Below, in pieces: positions 59,668 to 64,000 of a stretch of DNA of 64,000 nt. Source of the stretch: Nelumbo lutea (Eukaryota > Streptophyta > Magnoliopsida > Proteales > Nelumbonaceae); assembly GCA_022828595.1 (NCBI GenBank), contig JAKGHH010000003.1, positions 58,889,759 through 58,953,758 on the forward strand, given 5' to 3'. Every line of letters starts with the position of its first letter. Position 1 is the first letter of the stretch. A program made the position numbers and the translations under genes. The notes beneath the pieces are model-generated. The model did not search any database. It was not told the DNA's origin and was given only the letters and a program-made list of their open reading frames with translations.

Positions 59668-59921
59668 TCTTTTTGTAGATGTGACCGGATCTACTCCTCA
59701 CAGAGCGCACCTCACACCGACCTTACAGGCACATTCCACTATGTATCGGGAACATCTCCCATACTTATGAGTTATTATTCATGGGAGATGTTCCCAATGC
59801 ATGGTACGATGTGCCTATGAGGTCGGTGTAAGTAGTGAGGTGTGAGGAGCATATCTGGTCTCTGTGTAGATGCCCCTCCCAAAAAAAATGTTCCAAATAG
59901 TAAGGTCTTTTTGTAGATGTG
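59668..59921. repeat. Foldback repeat family, copy F, with 16-bp direct repeats
   Basis: Arms CTCCTCACAGAGCGCACCTC, ACACCGACC and GGCACATT pair with ATGTGCC, GGTCGGTGT and GAGGTGTGAGGAGCAT. Apex GGGAACATCTCCCAT / ATGGGAGATGTTCCC is a perfect 15-bp stem (59748-59762, 59781-59795). TCTTTTTGTAGATGTG occurs exactly at 59668-59683 and 59906-59921. Confidence 0.8.
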
Positions 59922-60023
59922 CCAAGACGATTTTAGCCATTCGATTTGTATCATTTTATCAGTGAGGAATCAAGGCAATAAAGTATAATGTTTGATAAAT
60001 CCTTATCAATATATAGGAGTCTG

Positions 60024-60056
<33 letters not shown>

Positions 60057-60062
60057 TGTGTA
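60024..60062. repeat. (GT)n microsatellite
   Basis: About 39 bp of GT with a GCGC interruption near its right end. Confidence 0.95.
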
Positions 60063-60066
60063 TCAA

Positions 60067-61730
60067 TTAAATAACCCCTATGGTTTAGGAAATTATCGTA
60101 AACTACCCTTAAGTTTTTTGACAATTGTCTAAAACCTCCCATGCCGTTGACTTTCCGTTACACTCTGTCACATGTGACATCACATGACTGATATATTTTT
60201 CAAAAATTCTTAAAATACTCTTTATCATCTTTTGTAGTGATTTTTGGGTTCCAACAAACCCTAACATGTTCGGACAATTGTGAGAGAACTTGATAGAAGC
60301 AGTCCCATTAGCCCTCAAAAGAACAAATCTCTCTCTTAACTATGTTCTTTATATCTCTTTCCTCATTCCAGAAATCCATAACCAAACTTGACACCAAGCT
60401 TCTTCGCCGGCACCAGACAATCGATTCCAGCTATTACACCATCTAACAATAAGAAGAAGCAAAACCAAATATTAACTCTAAGGGCAGAATTACCAAACCT
60501 TGGTTTGCCATCGTATGCTTGACAACAAATCGAGTTAGGTTTCTACAAAGACAAGCATAGCCAGAACGACCTATTGTAAACACCGGAGTTGGAAAAACCA
60601 ACCCTTAAGCACTCTGTTGAACATGTTACCACCACTTAGCTCAATCACTATAACTGGGGTGGCTCTTGAAACAAAAATTGCAATAAAGGCCCAAATAACG
60701 AGATGGTTTTTATAATTATCTCCACTAAATTGGAAGGTAGCTTAAGTAGAAAACTAGTGAGATTGTTAAAAGGTGGTTTTGGGGGAGGCTTTCGGTTAGG
60801 GAATTGTGGGAAATGTCCAAAGAATTGAGAGATGTAAGTTGGTCAAAAAATATACGGGCCCGTTTGGTGCATCTTTTCGTGTGGTCTTTTAGCTATTTAT
60901 AAGTCGAGCAGACCGATTTTTGGTCTATTTCTGTTTGGCTCATGGAAGATCTAGCTACCAAAAGCTAGAGGGCCGAAAAGACACAAAAAGCCCATTTTGG
61001 GCTGATTTTGGGAAGATCTAAATGAAGATTTTCGCATCTTTCATGTTTTATTCTCACACGGAAAGATGTGTGTCTGCAAAATGTGGTTTGGGCTGCTTAG
61101 ATCTTCATGCAAAAGCTCAATGCATCTTTTGATTGTCAGAGCTATCAAAAGATCTTCCCAAAAGGACACGCCAAACATGCCCTATGTCTCTTCTTTGTAG
61201 GTTGTAGCTTGTAAGTTCTTCATTAATTTAAACAAAAAAAAAAAGATTTGAGAGGGAAAGTGTGCTTTTCAATCTTTTTCTTTTCAAGGTCTAAAGATTA
61301 TATGTCAATGTCTGGTTGAGAATTGAATTTGGGGTAGCTTGGACTACTTTGGATAAGTTGGAAACGACATCTATTTGGCACTCATCTAACCGTTGGAGTC
61401 GATTGTCAGGTGTTGGAGAAGAAGCTTGGAGTCGAAAGTTGGTTTTGGACTTCTAGAACAAGACAAGAGAAGTAGAGGGACCTGTTCTTATGCCATGGTT
61501 GTTGGGGTTTGTAACAGGTAAGCTCTCTTATTTTGAAACGTTATGGTTGTTTTATTTTGAAAATTTGAGAAGTAATGGAGGGTATATTTGATATTTTGCT
61601 TCTTTCCGTCAATATTTAATGAGGATAACAATTGCTAAAAAATTTAAGAATAATTTAAGACAATATGTAAGTAGTGAGGATAGAGTTAGTCAAATTCCTA
61701 AACCTTAGAGGTACTTTAAGAAATTTGCCC
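60067..61730. mobile_element. Possible diverged TIR element of about 1.66 kb
   Basis: Left CCCCTATGGTTTAGGAAATT and right AATTCCTAAACCTTAGAGG are diverged inverses, with further CAATTGTCTAA / ACAATTGCTAAA type pairing inward. A Tourist MITE is nested inside. No transposase was recognised; unassigned. Confidence 0.4.
60856..61182. mobile_element. PIF/Tourist-like MITE
   Basis: 327 bp, GGGCCCGTTTGGTGCATCTT...AAGGACACGCCAAACATGCCC. Internal inverted AAGATCTA / TAGATCTTC motifs. Confidence 0.7.
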
Positions 61731-62107
61731 TTAAATTTTAACTATACCACAAAAGCCAAAATCTATACTGCCGGAAAAACTGAATTAATAGACCAATATG
61801 AGACAGGAATTGAAACTATAAGTTTGAATTCCAACAATGGAAAAATTTAAGGTTAGGATTTGTGGTTTTAGACCCTAAAAGCACAAGGTTAATTGGGGCT
61901 TAAAAGTGTTTTGACTTTATTGTTATGATTTCCGACAGCCGAAAGTTGAAAAAGTAAAAGTTCATCTAAATGAAGCCAAAGTTTCCCTTTTGGAATTAGT
62001 TAAGAAGTTATAGCGTTTTTGTTTAATTTGTCTTAAACAATTAAACCAAAAGCGTGATAAGTAAAATTGGCTTGTCTCTTAAGCAAACCACTTGGAGGAC
62101 TAGGCTG

Positions 62108-62174
62108 TGTTTGGTTTGAAGGAAAAGGTAGCCTTTCCCTTTCTTTACTTTTACCTTCAAAAAAAAAAAAACAA
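62108..62174. mobile_element. Tourist-type MITE, short deletion derivative
   Basis: GGCTGTGTTTGGTTTGAAGG joins almost directly to the right arm (CTTTACTTTTACCTTCAAA), then a poly-A run and CAACC before TTA. Middle lost. Confidence 0.65.
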
Positions 62175-62179
62175 CCTTA

Positions 62180-63477
62180 GGAATGCAACGTTAGGGGTGA
62201 AGTTTTATTATTTTCAAGAAACTTTTTAACAAAAAGAAACGAAGAATGAAGGCCAACCCAAATCGGGTCGGGTTAGGGTTGACCTTAACCCGACGTAATT
62301 TGCCCAAATTGCAAAATGTGTATAAAGTTGGCATGAACTGATATCAATGTTGTTAGGTTCGAACTAGACTAAAAATCGGAATGCTTTACAGGCCAAGCCG
62401 TCAAGGTTTTTTCAATTAACCGAGCGATTGGCCCGCTCAGTTCATAAAATCCGTCATTTAACCATGACCCGAAATGGTCACCGTTCTCTATTTTCACGGT
62501 TCGATTGTCCTACCTGACCCGAGTCTTACAACACTTGTTGAAACTCGCCATATTACAGGAATTGTTTTTGGAAGTGAATGGCCCCACATAGTGTATGTAT
62601 GTATGATGCACGTGGGGTCCATTCACATAAAATCGGAGGGATGCCAACCGACCACCCAGACTACTCATCAGCAATGGTCGTGTAGGAAAAAGAAAAGCAT
62701 AGAAAAACTATCCAACAATTAATGTCCATAGCTTTATATTTGCCACATCATCCTTGATCAGGGACGGATTCAAGATTTTTTCTTGGGGCCAAAAGTTGAA
62801 CATGAATCAGATTAAAATATTAAATATAAATTGGCATAAATAAGTATGGCAATGGGGTGGTGGGTTCACCATTTTGGGAAGGGTTTTGTAAATTTTAGAT
62901 TCTACCCACTTCCCTAAACCTCCCAACTCATACATGTTCTAAAATTTATAACAGATTAGCCAACCCTTCCTCATATGTAAAATATAAAATCCTCTCTTGG
63001 CCCTATCTTCCTTGCTTTCAAGGGTGTAGTGGGTTGAGTTTAGAATCCGTATCTAATTTCTTATTATTGTCTATCAAATATAAGTAATAAATAAGTAAAA
63101 TAACATGACAAACAACAAAATTTCCAATTATTTAAAAAAACATATAAGCTATCAATTATCCTTCACATAAAATTTAAAATATTATTAAATTTAATATCTA
63201 ACATATATATTTCATATGATTTCCAACAATATGCAGGTTTGGGAGGGTCAGGTTTAGCATAATACTATATCGTACTCATATGGGTTGTAGAATCCCAAAA
63301 TCCATACTTTATGCAAAAAACCTATCCCATCAGGTAGGGTAGACATTGTCATCCCTAGGTATAAATGGAGATTGTGGGGATTTTAAGGCATCGGGTTCAT
63401 GGCTACAGGCTACCCTCTACCATTCCTCCTGCTTCTCATAGAGCATTCATCACACCAACTTCATAGCATATCATAGA
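62180..63477. other. Intergenic spacer, no gene seen
   Basis: Worn hAT-MITE-like pieces (62255-62310, CGGGTCGGGTTAGGGTTGAC; 62345-62535, a relative of the CAATGTTTT family). An 82-residue frame at 62474-62722 has no recognisable domain. Otherwise AT-rich. Confidence 0.4.
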
Positions 63478-63894
63478 TAGGGGTGCTTGGGTGCTCATTG
63501 TTTGGTTAACTGAACTGGGGTGCTATTTTTTGAAATCGAACTAGTACTATCGATTTTTGCAATTCCCCGAACTTAAACCAAATCAGTACCACTAGTTAAT
63601 TGATTGATCGATTTCAATTTTTGATCGGTTTGATTCTTCAACTTTTTGTTTTTTTATAACATATATTATACATAATATATAAAAATAATATTATAAATAA
63701 TAAATTATATATAATATATTATAAATATGTATATTATATTATGGATACTATAAATATATAATATATTTATTATATATAACAGTCGACTTTTTTCAAAAAT
63801 ATCAAATGATGGCTCAATTAACCATATTTTTTTATTCTGTTTTTTCATTTAGGTTTGATTTTTTAGTTTTTTGGTTTTTTTATGAGCACCCTTA
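63478..63894. mobile_element. hAT-like MITE
   Basis: 417 bp, TAGGGGTGCTTGGGTGCTCA...TATGAGCACCCTTA, inverted ends. Interior with CGGTTTGATT motifs and an (ATAATATA)n stretch. Flank duplication is weak. Confidence 0.6.
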
Positions 63895-63896
63895 AT

Positions 63897-63975
63897 CGCA
63901 ATCGTGCATTTGGAATATCTGCCCATGAATAACAACATACAAGTAGAGGAGATGTTTCTAGGTGCAACTTGGGCA
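63897..63975. repeat. Foldback repeat family, copy G, at window end
   Basis: CGTGCATTTGGAATATCTGC and CCATGAATAACAACATACAA, then AGGAGATGTTTCTAGGTGCA. The apex is recognisable; the right arm may continue past the window. Confidence 0.6.
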
Positions 63976-64000
63976 GGCCCAACACGAAATTTTACATGGA

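Overview
The window is nuclear DNA of a flowering plant. It holds one recognisable host gene surrounded by dense, nested and mostly decayed transposable elements. The evidence for a plant is a four-exon chloroplast-type beta-amylase gene, plant lineages of Ty3/gypsy retrotransposons (Tat-type with a second RNase H, and chromoviruses with a chromodomain), copia-like solo LTRs, two Helitron-like elements, and many small hAT- and PIF/Tourist-type MITEs. I do not name a species. No rRNA, tRNA, CRISPR or prokaryotic feature was seen.

Layout. 1-7444: the 3' part of a Tat-lineage Ty3/gypsy element with a broken sense pol and a separate three-exon antisense gene, ending in an LTR at 6720-7444. 8024-8320: a hAT-type MITE upstream of the host gene. 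8803-11483: a BAM1-like plastid beta-amylase (exons 8803-9374, 10158-10368, 10463-10573, 10671-11483) with a MITE in intron 1 and an LTR/primer-binding-site relic just after the stop codon. 12438-20570: MITEs, a minus-strand copia-like solo LTR (14491-16412), a MITE whose empty target site also survives nearby, a minisatellite and foldback repeats. 20572-23156: a rearranged chromovirus fragment with LTRs in inverted orientation. 23519-30200: Tourist, hAT and foldback elements. 30324-32654: a Helitron-like element. 33109-39022: further MITEs. 39084-43268: a long-TIR foldback element split by a gag-protease-only LTR retrotransposon (39621-43039). 43763-47335: a possible large LTR carrying an array of about 165-bp repeats. 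47696-49143: nested MITEs. 50287-51435: a second Helitron-like element. 51659-58642: a chromovirus with both LTRs and a tagag target duplication, interrupted in its RT by a 1.9-kb solo LTR (53944-55840). 58711-63975: foldback repeats and more MITEs.

How it fits together. The only gene expected to work for the host is the beta-amylase, which would release maltose from transitory starch in plastids. Its two catalytic glutamates and the two cysteines linked to thioredoxin control in BAM1 proteins are present. The retroelement genes are all pseudogenes. The most unusual signals are a dispersed foldback family with a conserved hairpin apex and copy-specific arms, the spliced antisense gene in the Tat element, a two-unit MITE family, and several insertion histories readable from target duplications.
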